Shown here: positions 22,446-33,999 of the stretch, piece after piece
How the letters are laid out: each line of letters opens with the position of its first letter
Position numbering within the stretch: the first letter of the stretch is position 1
Assembly (NCBI GenBank): GCA_022702705.1
Contig: CM040430.1
Location: 18,237,310 to 18,301,309 of the forward strand
Source of the DNA: Papilionanthe hookeriana x Papilionanthe teres
Lineage: Eukaryota > Streptophyta > Magnoliopsida > Asparagales > Orchidaceae
Direction of reading: 5' to 3'
DNA length: 64,000 nt
Made by a program: the position numbers and the translations under genes
Notes under the pieces: generated by a model
What the model was told of the DNA's origin: nothing
Seen by the model: the letters and a program-made list of their open reading frames with translations, nothing else
Databases searched by the model: none

Positions 22446-23009
22446 CTCTCATGATAGATGTCCAAAAAGACAATTTGGGCTCATAGGAGCTCGAGGTCGA
22501 GACTAAGCACCGGTCAAACCCCGAAACCCTGATTTTCACTAGGAGCGCGACGAAGGGTTCTCTTGATCCGTAAGCTACGGGAGACTCGATATGAGTGAAA
22601 TGTGGTCCCATAACTCAGGAGTTTAGTATTCCAGTCAGTGAATCACTGGGGAAATCACTGCCAATGGTCGTCCTAAGCCACAACGCGGGTTGGGTGTCCC
22701 AAACCCTAATTTCCTATGGCGTGCGTAGTAGGACTCCGTGACTTTCCTTGGCCATGAGAGACACTAGACGGACGTGTGGTGACTTCTAATCATCAAATTA
22801 GGCACCAAGAACATCTCACGTCTCAAATGAACCATTTGATTGCAGGTCCTCCCGGGTAAGCTAAATTGCCGCCAACCCTAGCTCCTTGCCTCAAACAAGT
22901 GCTAGAGTCCCTGGTGGCTGTCTTAAGCTACCGGATGCTATGGACGACCCATAGACTATCCTAACTCATGCATGTGGACACTCTATGTTCGTGACATCAA
23001 AACTTGATG

Positions 23010-23273
23010 CCAACAACCACTAGAGAGCGGGTGGCTGACTGCCTCACTAAAGAACTTAGATTAGTGGAGTTAACTAGATTATGTGACAAGATGAGCTTAG
23101 TGAATATATTTTGCCCATCTTTAAGGGGTGTGTTGAGATTTGAATCTAATTTAGGGTTCTATTTGTAAATAAAAAAAGTCTAGAGATTTATTTGTAAATG
23201 TTATAAGACTCTATGTAAGCTGAAATATTAATGAAATGAGTAAATTTTTCATAAGCATAGAAAGGTTATTACA
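23010..23273 (+). mobile_element. isolated copia 3' end (RNase H tail, PPT and LTR)
   Basis: Reads R-V-A-D-C-L-T-K-E-L-R-L-V-E, the C-terminal tail after RNase H, then TTAAGGGGTG (PPT, 23121-23130) and an LTR at 23131-23273 that starts TGTTGAGATT and ends GGTTATTACA. It is a second copy of what lies at 18230-18473. It is either the true 3' end of the element at 13333 or the stump of a tandem copy. Confidence 0.75.
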
Positions 23274-24536
23274 TGGAGGTAGTGTATTTGATGTGATGGT
23301 AAAAAATTAAGTGTTGTATGAGAAAATGTTAGAATTTAGATATTGCATATGTAAATTCATAAGAATTATGTGATATATAAGTAAATCTTTCTTTTTTGAA
23401 TTGTAAATGAAAATCAAAACCACATACAAGGAAACAAACGGGTGGAGGGGAAGGATTAATGAAGACTGCTCCAAATGGTTGATATAAGATTATACATGAA
23501 TGCACAAAAATCCACCATGGGCAGCAATAGCTTTCAACTGCTGTCATTCTACAACTAGTCCTAAAGCAACAAAAGATACCATTTATTAATTGCCGGCTTA
23601 CTTGTAACAGTAAAAACTTGCTTCCTACCACTCTGCTTGTTATCAAGAAATTTCTTTATTTAATTTGAACAGTAATGCAGAGACACGTTCATTGTTATTT
23701 TAGTTATATCAACAAGAATTAGGAGTACAGTTTATCATAATTTATGACACATAATTTCATTCATTAGAGATTTTGATCAATTTTTTTAAAGTGAAATATA
23801 TTGATTAGATAATGATATCGGTACAACAAAGGTATTTAATAAGAAATGCCAAAGCAAAATAGAAAATTATAATCAGGCAGAAAAGATAACGAGATTTTAT
23901 TTGAATCACCTCGTATGAAGCAAAATAATTATTGAAGAGTTACCATAATTTTCTTCTTCTGACCTAAAGAACATGATATTTTTTAACCAATAGAGAGTCA
24001 ACATTTTGAATGCTGTAATCATAATCATAAACATGTTATGATAAATATTAATCATTTTGTTCACCAAATGAAAAGAGTTGGTGCGTTTCAAAAAATTAGA
24101 AAGTTATTAGTGAAGATTGTAGTAGTAAATGAGATGATCAACACCAAAAAGCTAGGAGAAGCAGAAACATCAATCACTTTCTCATGACGAACTGAATATA
24201 GATCCAAAATTTAAGAGCAAATTTGAATAATAGAAGAGTGATATTTCACCCTAGAATCACCCGGTGTAAAGTCCTCAAACATAAATAGAGGATTTCTAGG
24301 CTCAAGATGAAACTTGAAATATTCAAAGAGTTTACGCACAGGCATCTAGTAAGACAAGTAGTATAATGGCAAGTTTTCAAAGTCCACCTTCTACAAATAT
24401 TGGGACAACAAAGATCCTTTTGAATAAGTGTAGCGACAATCGACTGCACTAAAACTCTAACCACAGAGGGACAAGCAAAATGAGTAGTTGCAGCATGCAC
24501 CTGTAAAAGATTTCAAAACTTAAAACCAAAGGATAT
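23274..24536. other. AT-rich region, no gene recognised
   Basis: At 23283-23390 there is a half copy of the MITE at 12714-12917 (shared CATATGTAAATTCATAAGAATT type words). Minus-strand frames at 23329-23646, 23906-24091 and 24246-24500 show no motif. No upstream exon of the ABC1 kinase was found here, although it is where one would be expected. Confidence 0.4.
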
Positions 24537-27515
24537 TGATATCATAGTTAACCCAACAAGGATTAGAAAACCAAATATTATTGTTGAATTCAAAAATAGG
24601 GAAATACAATCATACAATCATAAACATAAATAGCAACGGACACAACACGATTAGTACTAAAATTGTATCCCACAAGATGGTGGTTAGTGAGGTGGATTGG
24701 ATGTCAGCAGTAGTAAGATGGATGTTTGGTAGAAGCTGACCGGCAGCTTGGGGGTGACAGTGGAAAACCAGTGGTGGGAATCAGGGGAAAGGTGGTAGCA
24801 TATGTATTGTAACGCCCAAATTTTAAGATATCAGGTAAAGTTTAACACAATTGAAAAATTACCCAAAATTTCTCATCCTCGAAATTTAATCGAAATAATT
24901 TTATTAAAGCATGAAATCGATCAATCAGACATAAAACACTGTACGTAAATTTTGAACTGATTATGAGATATAAATTTCTGAAGTTATAAGTATAATTAAC
25001 TTAGTTTAACCTTAATTAATCCTAATCTTTCCCTAATCTCCCGTATGCTTCAGTGTAGCCACTGGCTCCTCTCGCACTTACACACTCAAGCATCATTTGG
25101 ATGAGATCGAACGACAAATAACGCATTAAGATAACCTTAAGTGCCACATTTTTCCCCTTTCTGTCTTGGTTTCAATTGACAAAAAGGATCCTGCGATTCT
25201 TGCTATCGTGAAGGGGTGAGCAAATGGGTCGAGTGGTGGTTCTAGGAGTCGCGGTTCACGACAATAAGCCCTGGAGCAAAATTAAATGGTATGAATCGCT
25301 CTCGTTCATCATCTTAGGCTTTCATTTTCTTCCTTACCCTTCCGTTTTGACTTTTGCCTCATTTTCCTGCAAATATCATTTCTGATAGCTGTAGAAAGTG
25401 CCGATTGTGTGACGAAAACATCGAAAGTCCTTTGCGAGCTGCCGTAAGGGTTCTAGAATGAAATCAACATAGGGGAGGTGTGTTTCGAGGTAATATGAAG
25501 GAAATTAGGCGGTTTCAAATGGATTGGTTATGCCGAGAAGCCTATTTGATTTATGTGATGGAAATTATGTATATTTTGGGTTAATGCATATTATGAACCA
25601 AATTTTACAAAATACTATATTATCTATAAGCCCCAAATTGTTCTTATGAGGCGGCGAGCTCGAGACGAGCGTGTGAGCACTCGTCGTACCAGGTCAGCTC
25701 TGTCAAGTCAGATGAAATAATCTCGTGTTAATTTAAGAAAAATAATCTTATATAGATTTTCATATGATTTTTATTTTGACATTGATACATCTAGAACTTA
25801 CTACATATTGTAAATAGATATCTGCAATTGAAAGTATGAATGCATGTTTATTTTTCTTACAATATATGTAATGCTATGATCAGGCTATGCTGAATATGAC
25901 TATGCATATGATATGAATTTCTTACAGGTATTTATTTATTATATTGTATGTCTATGTCTATGATACATGTAATGCTTGATAAATGCTTGATGTAGGAGTG
26001 ATGATTTAAATGCCAGAAGAAATGTTAGAGGTAGACTATTATACAAATGCTTGCAAGTACATTATATAGGGATATAGTAATTTGGGACTCCTGATATTTA
26101 TATGAGGATGAAACTCTAGAAAATGTTGAGATTGGGCATTGACAAAATGTTGGAGATCTGCGGGTATCGATAACTACTATGCTGGGGAAGATCAACCTTT
26201 ATCAATATTTTATGACCTTTGGGATAGAGTGAAGACCAGTGATGAAAATAAATAAAAACCGTTGAACCCTATATATTAAAAAAGTGATATTATTATGATA
26301 CGACCTCTATGAAAGGGCATTGCTAAGATACCTCTATGAAATGGCATTATTATAATATATCTATGAAATGACATTGCTATGATAAGATACTATAAACATA
26401 CTATTGATTATACTTATGATTTCATATTTACGACCTAGATGATAGACTATTTTCTATTATGCTAGCATATTATGATTTGTGTGTAGCAATGCGTAATTTC
26501 ATACGAGCATGCACGTTGTTTCTTTTTCATGTATAAAATTTCATATTAACCCTGATTATTTTTCTGAGCTCGTTGTTACTCATTATTTGTTGTTCCTTCC
26601 AACTATGGTCTACGAGCACTGGGGCGAGTAGCCATATGTGTCATTGTACAGCTTTTGCATGATAGTTTTGGGAACTTGTACACGTATTTTTATTATATTG
26701 AATGTAACAACTCTATACAGTTTTCATATTTTGAATGATATGATTTCCATACTTCCGAGTATGTACATGAAATGCAATGTGATATGATTTTCATTTTTTC
26801 GAATATGTATATGTTGTGGCGATCTAATTAAACTAATTCATCACCCACTGACTCAAGGTTATAAAGCCATGGCGGGTGTTGGTTAAGGTTGGCCTGACCA
26901 AATTGTCAGCCCTTATCGCACTACGATTGACTCTAGCAGGGAGGTTAGTTGGGGGGTGACATGGATGGGACCAGAGAGCAGAAGGTGGGGCGTGGGTGAG
27001 GGAGGCCTGAGTCAAGTTGAAGCAAGTAAAGAAGGATGCGACTGAAGGGTTGTAGGGAAAACAGTAGGGATGGGTTGTTTGATGGTTGCATTAGGGATGA
27101 AGAGAGCAGGGATTCTGTCCGGTGGTTGGGTAGCAACGTGCAAGGGTCACAGTTGTAGAAAGATAGCAAGGGGAGCTATCTAGGGCCTCTGCAACAAGGA
27201 AAAGAGACAACAACAGTGGATGGAGAATTGCGAAGGATGAGAAAGTCGAGGATAATAACCACTTCAGAACGACATACAAGCAGAAAACCACTTGCCCTTG
27301 GACACACCTTAGAAGGGTACTCAAGAGACACTGACGATGTCTCGACAAAAACATAACAAAAAACTACCAAACTAGATAATTAGAATTGGGCTCCTTTGTT
27401 GAAAGGAGGCACCAAATATAAGTGGAGTAGCGGTCGGCTCTCCCTACCTGGATTGGTTGGTCCAAGCGTATGGAATGCGGGAGGGTAATCCTATGCCCCT
27501 CTCACGCCCACGTCA
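24537..27515 (-). repeat. 3' LTR of gypsy element B, interrupted
   Basis: Left part 24537-24807 and right part about 26877-27515 match the 5' LTR at 29565-29690 and 29690-30249 in order; shared words include GGTGGATTG, GCTTGGGG, GGGATGGGTTGT and GAATGCGGG. Without the insert the LTR is about 0.9 kb. Confidence 0.65.
24808..26876 (+). mobile_element. LTR-like insert within LTR of element B
   Basis: About 2.1 kb that splits the LTR of element B. It begins TGTAACGCCCAAATTT, a start used by plant Del/Tekay-type gypsy LTRs, and holds no coding sequence, so a solo LTR is the simplest reading. The right border lies somewhere in 26800-26876; no clear target-site duplication was found. Confidence 0.4.
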
Positions 27516-28110
27516 GTTTCTTGGGATTGAGAGAGTTTTGAATTCATCTGTTGAAGCTTTCGTCTCCTCATAGTATGAACTCAAATCAAACTTGTTGAAG
27601 GTAGAGCTGTTGTAGATCCTCAGGGCTGGAGGGTCTTTGACAATGTCGATATGAACACTTAATCCCACTGTCGGTCACACTGTCTCCTAAAATACCTGAG
27701 AAGATTTTCCCACTTGGGAGTAGCCATCCATATTGGTCTAACCATCTGGAGGTATGCCGCTAAACTGAACTGGGACTTTGTGCTATGACTTTGCAGGGTC
27801 TTCCAAAGGTAGTTCAAGATTGATTGTCCCTATCTGACGTGAGAACAAACAGAACTCCTCTTAATGGTGGCGGTTCTGGCATTAAGCTATCGATCATTAT
27901 GGCCTAAAACACTCTCTGTAGCAATTGCCATGTGTTCAGAATGAATTATTTTATCTCGCTATTCTCTATCATCATCAAAATCAATCCCACCAGTGATTCT
28001 TTGCTAGCAAGAGCACTTGTAACCTCAAACTCCGCAAAAGGTAAGAGAATTATGAGTTTTCAAACCTTGGTGAGTGAGTTGGTGTTATTAAATCCATCAT
28101 GCTAAGTTTT
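27516..28110 (-). pseudogene. element B: end of pol, heavily decayed
   Basis: The stretch next to the 3' LTR matches element A at the DNA level (GATTGAGAGAGTTTT versus GATTGGAGGAGTTTC, and the sequence after it). On the minus strand it reads F-D-L-S-S-Y-Y near 27580, like the F-N-V..L-Y-Y/H end of gypsy integrases. The remainder cannot be assigned. Confidence 0.4.
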
Positions 28111-28114
28111 GCAA

Positions 28115-28405
28115 TCAACCACACCTGATCTTGCAGCTGGTTCCCAATCGAGAGCTTCGTGAGGCATCTCTTGTCAATTCTGGCCTTGTTCTACTTTGAC
28201 CATGTAAGGGAACACTATTGGAATGCTTCTGAGTCGTGAGGCTCAACTTGTTCACTATCAATGTAGACGCCATATTATTGTTCCTACTCTCATCAATGAT
28301 GAGGTTGCATATATTTTTCTTTACAGTGCAATTGGTGTGGAATATGTTGTGACTAAGCCACTGCTGCTTCCTCTTAATCTGGAGGACCTGTCGAACTACA
28401 TACAT
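28115..28405 (-). pseudogene. element B: retroviral-type aspartic protease remnant
   Basis: The minus-strand frame reads N-I-F-H-T-N-C, then C-N-L-I-I-D-E-S, N-N-M-A-S-T, L-V-N-K-L-S-L-T-T-Q-K-H. This is the plant gypsy protease pattern (C-x-x-I-I-D-G-G-S, N-V-A-S, V-E-K-L-G-L-P-T). The Asp (28294-28292) is kept but the following Gly-Gly-Ser is changed to Glu-Ser-Arg, so the active site is lost. Confidence 0.7.
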
Positions 28406-29391
28406 CTCGTCCTCATCTGGTGGAAGATGATAATCACCCTACTCTTCAGCTGCGACCTAGTCCTCAATTCCTCCACAACACCCTGCTTGATGAAAAACAT
28501 AACTTGGCTATTCAGGCAACTGTAAGAGATGCATCCATAGCCATGGCATTCGAAGCATTTTCTGGTTGGGATTGTATTGAGGGTGTTGCTCTTCTCATGC
28601 TTCTTCTCAACTTAGGAAGCTCTATCATTCTCCTAACCACTCTTCTCAACTCCTTAGGTGTGCTCCAACAGATGTCTCCAACTATGGGTGGCTGTCTGAA
28701 TGGCAGTGGGTGCCTGCTATGCTTTTGTAGTCACTCCACCTTCATTGTCGAGGTTTGAACATCACCAAAAGACTAGTAAGGCTGTAGCTGAACCGCATTG
28801 TCGATAGAGGGCTTCAGACCTCTCAAATACTTCACTATTGTGTGCTCCACTGGTTCCATCAGCTCATATAGCTTAAGTTACAAAAACTCAATTGTGTACT
28901 CCATTGATAGTTCCCCCTACTGCAGGTGATGGAACCTCGAGAAAATATCATGAAGATGGGGCGGGGGTAGGTAACATTGTTCCAACTCCATCTTCTTCGA
29001 GGTAGTGATCTTGTTTTGTCCCTCTTTTCATCTCTCCCTCTTCATATTCTCACACCACAACGCTTTTATTCAGTTTAATAGCAGCAAGCTTCACTTTTCC
29101 ATCAGCTGACACCTTGTAATAAAAGATTATCTTGACGGTCTGCAACCACTCAATGAAGTCATCTGGAGTCATTCTTTCCTTGAAATCTGGTAAATCTAGT
29201 TCCACTTCTAAATCTCTGTATCCTTTAACATGCACATCTTTTCTTAGCCTTCTCTGATATTGAATCCCAAAAGGTCGTGATTGATCCTCCGCTTCATTGA
29301 AATCATCCCTTATGAAGGGATTCAGATGTTCTTCTCGCTCTCCTCCTCGAATCTCGCTATTACCGTTGACAGTGATCTCTCCATTGGTCAT
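28406..29391 (-). pseudogene. element B: gag
   Basis: A 113-codon frame begins at Met 29391. It contains V-E-L-D-L-P-D-F..M-T-P-D-D-F-I-E-W-L-Q-T-V and Y-Y-K-V-S-A-D-G-K-V-K-L-A-A-I-K-L, a standard chromovirus gag capsid segment. It stops at 29050; the rest of gag to 28406 is broken. Capsid-forming protein of the element. The plus-strand frames at 28223-28758 are shadows of it. Confidence 0.75.
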
Positions 29392-29539
29392 TTACTTAAT
29401 TTCATCGAACCTTAGCACTCAACAAAGTTGTCGTTGTATCTCTTCCATGGTAAACTCTTGATCGGTATCCGACACTTTTTTCATCGGTGGCTTGATTAGG
29501 ATTTGGGTGTGAGTGGGTAGAATTGAGTTATGGATAGGC

Positions 29540-30249
29540 GGGATAGATTGTATCCACAATATGGTAATTGATGAGGTGGATTGAGAGGTTGGCGGTGATA
29601 GGAAGAATGTTGGTGGAAGGTTGACCGGTGGCTTGGGGTGGCAATGGAAAACTAGTGGCTGGAATTGGGGAAAGGTGGTAGTAGGTGGTCAAGGCTGGAG
29701 AACAAAACTAGGTGGGGTGTATGTGAGGAGGCTCGAGTCGGGTGGAAGCAGGTCTGGTAGGGTACGACTGAAGTACTACATCGTAAACAACTAGGATGGG
29801 TTGTCTGATGGGAGCAACAATGGTGGAACAGGCGAGGTGCACTGCAGGAAGATAATAAGAAGGCTGTTAGACAACTAGGTAGCAAGATGTAAGGGTCGTG
29901 GTTGGAGGAAGGCACAAAAAGAGACAACATCGGTGGATAGAGCTTTGCGGAGAATAAAAAAAGTCGAAGATAATATCACCTCAAAACGAGATACAGCCAG
30001 AGCACCACTCACCCTTGGATACAAACCTAGAATGGAACACTAAAGACGTCGACGGTTGTCCCGAAAAAAACACAACAAAAATTGACAACTTAAAATACAA
30101 GTAAATATAAAAACTTTGGATAATTAGGATTGGGCCCCTATATTGAAATGAGATGCCAAACCTACGTGGAGGAACCTGTTTGCTCTCCTCTCAGTTCAAG
30201 TGTATGAAATGCGGGTGGGAAATCTCGCATCCCTTTAACGCCCATGTCA
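29540..30249 (-). repeat. 5' LTR of gypsy element B (partial)
   Basis: Matches the two halves of the LTR at 24660-27515 and ends at CCCATGTCA on the plus strand. Its inner end, with the primer-binding site, appears to be lost: similarity stops at about 29540 while gag begins at 29391. Confidence 0.6.
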
Positions 30250-31857
30250 AATATAATGCAAACTGGTTGAAGTAGTGCAATTGAAGCCAAAAATAAAGAA
30301 AAAAGAAAAAAAGATGTGTGTGACAACAGGCTCCACAGAGCAATCAATTAATATCATATGATTGCAATGAGAATGGTTTTATGTAATGTGACTCTCTAAA
30401 AAACTTTAGGATGACATGCCAACCGTCAATGAGCCCAACAAAGTAGTCACTAAATAATTATAGATCCGACACAAACTTGCAAATTACCTCCATGCTAAGA
30501 TGACTCATAGAGAATTTGTTAATAAGAGATTGAGAGGCCCAACAAGCATAGAAATCTCCTCAATTGAAAATAGGAGAGCGTTCTTGTCCTAAAAAAATGA
30601 AGGCTATTTATGTTGAAGATTTTTTAGAGTTTGATAAAAGAATAGTGGAGATTTGTTGATCGGGGAAAAGAAAGCATCTACAGCATTTGAATCACAAAGA
30701 ATACTCATAAGAGTGTAGAGGTTTCGGTGAAGGCGACACAATCACTAGGGAGGCAGTAAGAGCAAGTACCAAAGCATCTGAAGCTATGAGGGTAAGAGTA
30801 CAGAGAGGCTCTGCAGAATCAGAAAAAGAAAATTCATTGACAGAGATCATTAAAGAGAGGGTACAAGATCACAATCATGAGTAAGAGAAAAAAATCAATC
30901 ATCAGCAATATCAAGGAGTACACTAAGACAAACTAATTGAGGAAGCAATAGAGGCCAAATAAGACACTGTCACTAAAGTTGGCGCCATGATAGGAATTGT
31001 CAATTTCAATAAAGCTGAAAGAAACCCTGCAAAGGCTCTGCACTGGAGTTGTACTGAAATGGGAAAACTGGAACACAAGGCGGAAAAATTCATATGTGAC
31101 CCCAGCAGTGACAGTGCAAATGATGCCAAGCAACAAACACCATAATGATAAAATACCCGATCCACCAACAAATAGCGAATGAAGCACAAAGGAAAGTTGG
31201 GAGTTGTGTTACCGGGAAAACTAAAACTACACCGATCAGCAGCTCGCAAACAAATATGCATGAAACCTAGCTACAGATACAACTGCAAACGTTGTCAGAA
31301 ATTGCACGCTTAGCAGCAATGGCAAGAATGAAATAGACAAAGCTGTGCATACAGCTAGCTTAGACAAAGCTGCACGACACTTTTATGGTATCCATGCTAA
31401 TCTTAGTAGAGATTTTTATTAATTTGACATATAAACAACATTTTAGGGTTTTAATTGTTAGATGGTTTATGCTCCAAAGGCAACGAATTAATATTACAAA
31501 AATCAAAGTTAATTATGCATAATTTCAAAGTTTTGCATGTCTCTTGAAATAAGTCTCATATCAAATTCCTATTTTAAAAGATCATGCAATTGCTTAAAGT
31601 CTATAAAATTCTTGAAATCGGTCAAATATATAATATCACGACTCGGCTCGGGAGTTTCAAATCAACTAAGAGGGGAACAGACTGTCGAATGATGAGAATT
31701 AAATTCTCGATATTCATTCTCTATAAATATCATTTTACAAATGACATCCAAACTTTCAAGTGGAATATCAATTTCATTTACACAAATAAGAAAGAGAGAG
31801 AAGCTTTATAAGCATCATTTTCACTTCAATAAACATAATCAAATTATTAAATGTTGT
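30250..31857. other. region without recognised gene
   Basis: Mixed AT-rich sequence. Frames at 30923-31261 (minus, hydrophobic) and 30720-30885 (plus) show no known motif and no flanking gene structure. Confidence 0.4.
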
Positions 31858-31873
31858 TTGGATAATATATATA

Positions 31874-33746
31874 CTAAACCCCCAGCTTCATCTCGGTCTG
31901 TTGAGCGTCGTCTCCTTCGTCGCAGCACGAGTCCCCTGCCGTCGCATCGCCGTTCGTCTGCTAGCGGCGTTCTGTCGCGCTACTCTACTGGCGTCGACGT
32001 CTGCTCTCGGCGTTCGGTCTTTCCCCTGCAGATCGCCGCTCGTCTGCTCGCAGGTTTCCTTCTGCTTGCTACGCTCGATCCCTGCATCTCTCTCTGCTGT
32101 TCGGTGTTTCTCGTGCCTGCGGGTTTCCCTGCGAAGTCCGTGCGATCCTGCAACAACGGGTCTTGCGCACCGACTTTGCGCAGTCTCTGAAATGGCTTCG
32201 GGTCAATCTTATGCCGCCGCCCTCGCCGGCGATAAGCCCGACAGCCCTTCTGCACGTTCCAACATGTTCCCGCAAAGATTTCACGATGCATTCGCGCAAG
32301 GAGTTGAAACAGGATTCCTCAAAAAAGCATCCCGTAAAGACGGCAAACCTTCCATCTTTCTTACTGAGGAAGAAATCTCCATTCTAGCTGCACCCTACCG
32401 TTTGTTCCTAGTATGTAAATTCCTCTACGGTAACCCTAAACTTAAACTAATCCGTAAGGAATTTGAGCAGATGAAATTGAATGGAAACTGGAAGATTGGA
32501 AGACTGGATGGTCGACACGTTCTCATCCAACTGACGGATGATGGAGATTACACCCAAGTGTTTGCCAGAAGAACACTTCGCATTGACAATCGGGTAATGA
32601 AGGTCTTTGAAATGGATGGTGGATTTTGATCATCGCACTGAGCCTCCCATCATCCCCGTCCGGTTGCTCTTCCCGGATCTGCGGTACACCTCTACGATCG
32701 AGAGCTTCATTTACCTTCGCAAGGTCTATGGCACACCACTTCAAGCCGACCCGCCCACGGAACATCCGACTCGACCGCCGAGGTCAGAATGCGATGGAAC
32801 CGGGACGTCACGCTACGCTTTTCCGAGAGAGTTCCGGATTGACACACAACATCGAGGATTCGGCGATCGGCGGAGATTAGAGCAGTGCCTCTCTCCGTAC
32901 CCACTGTCATATGTTTGGACACTCCACCATCGGTGTTACCGTTTGCGTCCGAGCCTCGAACCTCCGCGTGCAAATACTACTTGGACCGCACGTTTCGCGT
33001 CGGACGTCCCGCTTCACTCCCCGCCAGAGATACCCATTACTGTTGCAGAACAGGTTCAGATGGCTCAACATGTGGAGGAGCATCAGGCAGTTCCCATCGA
33101 TAGACAGGATGAGGCCATCGCTCTGCCTTCTTCTACTGGAGCAGCTACACTTCCATATCAGTTACCCACTACTTCAGAGCGAGAGCAGACTTCCCATCAT
33201 GACATGACTGAAGATAGGGAAGAAACTAACACTCATATAATGTTGACGGAAATGGTGCATACGACTACTCAGGTAGAGCTACTGCCTAGCTTGGTTGTTC
33301 AACCTGATCATAGGATAGGACAGTCTCAAGCAACGGAACCTATCACAGCAACAAGCTTTCCCAATTCAGCTCAAACTGTCAAGTCTACTAAAGAAGAATG
33401 ACAAGTGTATACCTCACGAAGGAAGAAGAAAGCGGGGGGCCCTGTCCCCCTTGGAAACATTATGGATGATATTTTAGTTTCCCTTGGCAATGGGGAAACT
33501 CTTCATAATGCGATTTTTAGAAGCGCTTTCATAGCCAGGGGCAGGGGGAAGCCTTGGCGACCTCGTCCTCTTTAGTTGCTAATTTTCTTTTGTTGTATCT
33601 TTTGTATCGCTCGGTTTGAGCTTTATTATACCTTTTGGTTTTATGAGGTGAGCTCAATTGTTTTGGGCCCTCTCATACTATTTGTTTTGTACCCCTCTTT
33701 TAATTCAATGTAATAGGCCTACGACCCTTCCTTTTAAAAAAAAAAA
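31874..33746 (+). mobile_element. L1-type LINE derivative with ORF1 only
   Basis: Begins with a GC-rich 5' leader, carries a DUF4283-type ORF1 and ends, after a T-rich 3' UTR, in an 11-base poly(A) at 33736-33746. No endonuclease or reverse transcriptase (ORF2) is present, so it could move only with help. Imperfectly similar flanks, TTGGATAATATATATA at 31858 and TTGGAATATATATATA at 33760, may be a target-site duplication. The class is clear; the exact borders are not. Confidence 0.65.
32192..33584 (+). pseudogene. LINE ORF1 protein, DUF4283 domain
   Basis: Starts M-A-S-G-Q-S-Y-A-A-A-L-A-G at 32192. The DUF4283 part follows: F-L-T-E-E-E-I, L-V-C-K-F-L-Y-G, W-K-I-G-R-L-D-G-R-H-V-L-I-Q-L, ending at a stop at 32629. 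The fold continues in another frame from 32607 (W-M-V-D-F-D..P-V-R-L-L-F-P-D-L, K-V-Y-G-T-P-L) to 33401, and after a further stop to 33584 with a basic tail. At least one frame break lies near 32615. The usual CCHC knuckle was not found. DUF4283 proteins of plant LINEs bind nucleic acid. The upstream Met at 31901 lies in the leader and is an unlikely start. Confidence 0.75.
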
Positions 33747-33762
33747 TATATGTATTTCATTG

Positions 33763-33764
<2 letters not shown>

Positions 33765-33832
<68 letters not shown>
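33765..33832. repeat. (TA)n microsatellite after the LINE poly(A)
   Basis: About 34 TA units beginning within the possible LINE target-site duplication. The frames crossing it are Ile-Tyr repeats, not genes. Confidence 0.95.
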
Positions 33833-33836
<4 letters not shown>

Positions 33837-33869
33837 GTTAAGACTGCTAATCAAATTTATCTTAAACTG

Positions 33870-33981
33870 TGTGAGTGCCAACTAGTCAAATTGGTAAGGA
33901 CCTTGAAAGTCATTGTCAAGGCCTTGAGTTTAAACCTCGCCTACTCTATAACCATTCCCAAGTTGCAAACTCCGGTGTAAA
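33870..33981 (+). mobile_element. tRNA-derived SINE with target-site duplication
   Basis: A 112-bp element with a box A-like word (CTAGTCAAATTGGTAAGG) and a box B-like word (GCCTTGAGTTTAAACCTC), the internal RNA polymerase III promoter of tRNA-derived SINEs. It is flanked by CAAATTTATCTTAAACTG (33852-33869) and CAAACTTATCCTAAACTG (33982-33999), an 18-bp duplication with two differences. The A- or T-tail is very short. It depends on a LINE for movement. Confidence 0.8.
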
Positions 33982-33999
33982 CAAACTTATCCTAAACTG

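Larger units (their letters stand above)
18474..22999 (-). mobile_element. probable solitary LTR of a large gypsy element, with minisatellites
   Basis: This 4.5-kb block separates two copia 3' ends and has TG..CA ends (TGGGTAAAATC at left, CGTGACATCA at right). On the minus strand it starts TGATGTCACGAAC, has a GC-rich part with a TTTTAAGGAGG box near 22130 and a pyrimidine-rich stretch such as plant gypsy LTRs carry, then two minisatellites. No gag or pol is visible. Length and build suggest the solo LTR of a giant gypsy of Tat or Athila type. No matching target-site duplication was found (TTTCA versus AAACT), so the borders are uncertain. Confidence 0.4.
24537..30249 (-). mobile_element. 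internally deleted Ty3/gypsy element B, minus strand
   Basis: Bounded by related LTRs (3' LTR 24537-27515, split by an insert; 5' LTR about 29540-30249). Read on the minus strand the interior holds gag, an aspartic protease remnant and a short pol end that resembles element A at 38272-38345. RT, RNase H and most of integrase are missing. LTR ends are TGATATC..CGTCA on the plus strand. Flanks GATAT and AATAT could be a mutated 5-bp duplication. Gag and protease words fit the chromovirus branch. Confidence 0.7.

Noticed and set aside
23329..23646. Possible upstream exon of the ABC1 kinase
   Set aside because: Position would fit, but the translation shares nothing with ABC1 kinases and no phase-matched splice sites were found.
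28223..28758. Plus-strand frames of 100-112 codons
   Set aside because: They lie opposite the gag-protease region of element B, where the minus strand shows family motifs.
33658..33980. Plus-strand frames of 75-76 codons
   Set aside because: They cross the (TA)n tract after the LINE and run into the SINE; no protein feature.
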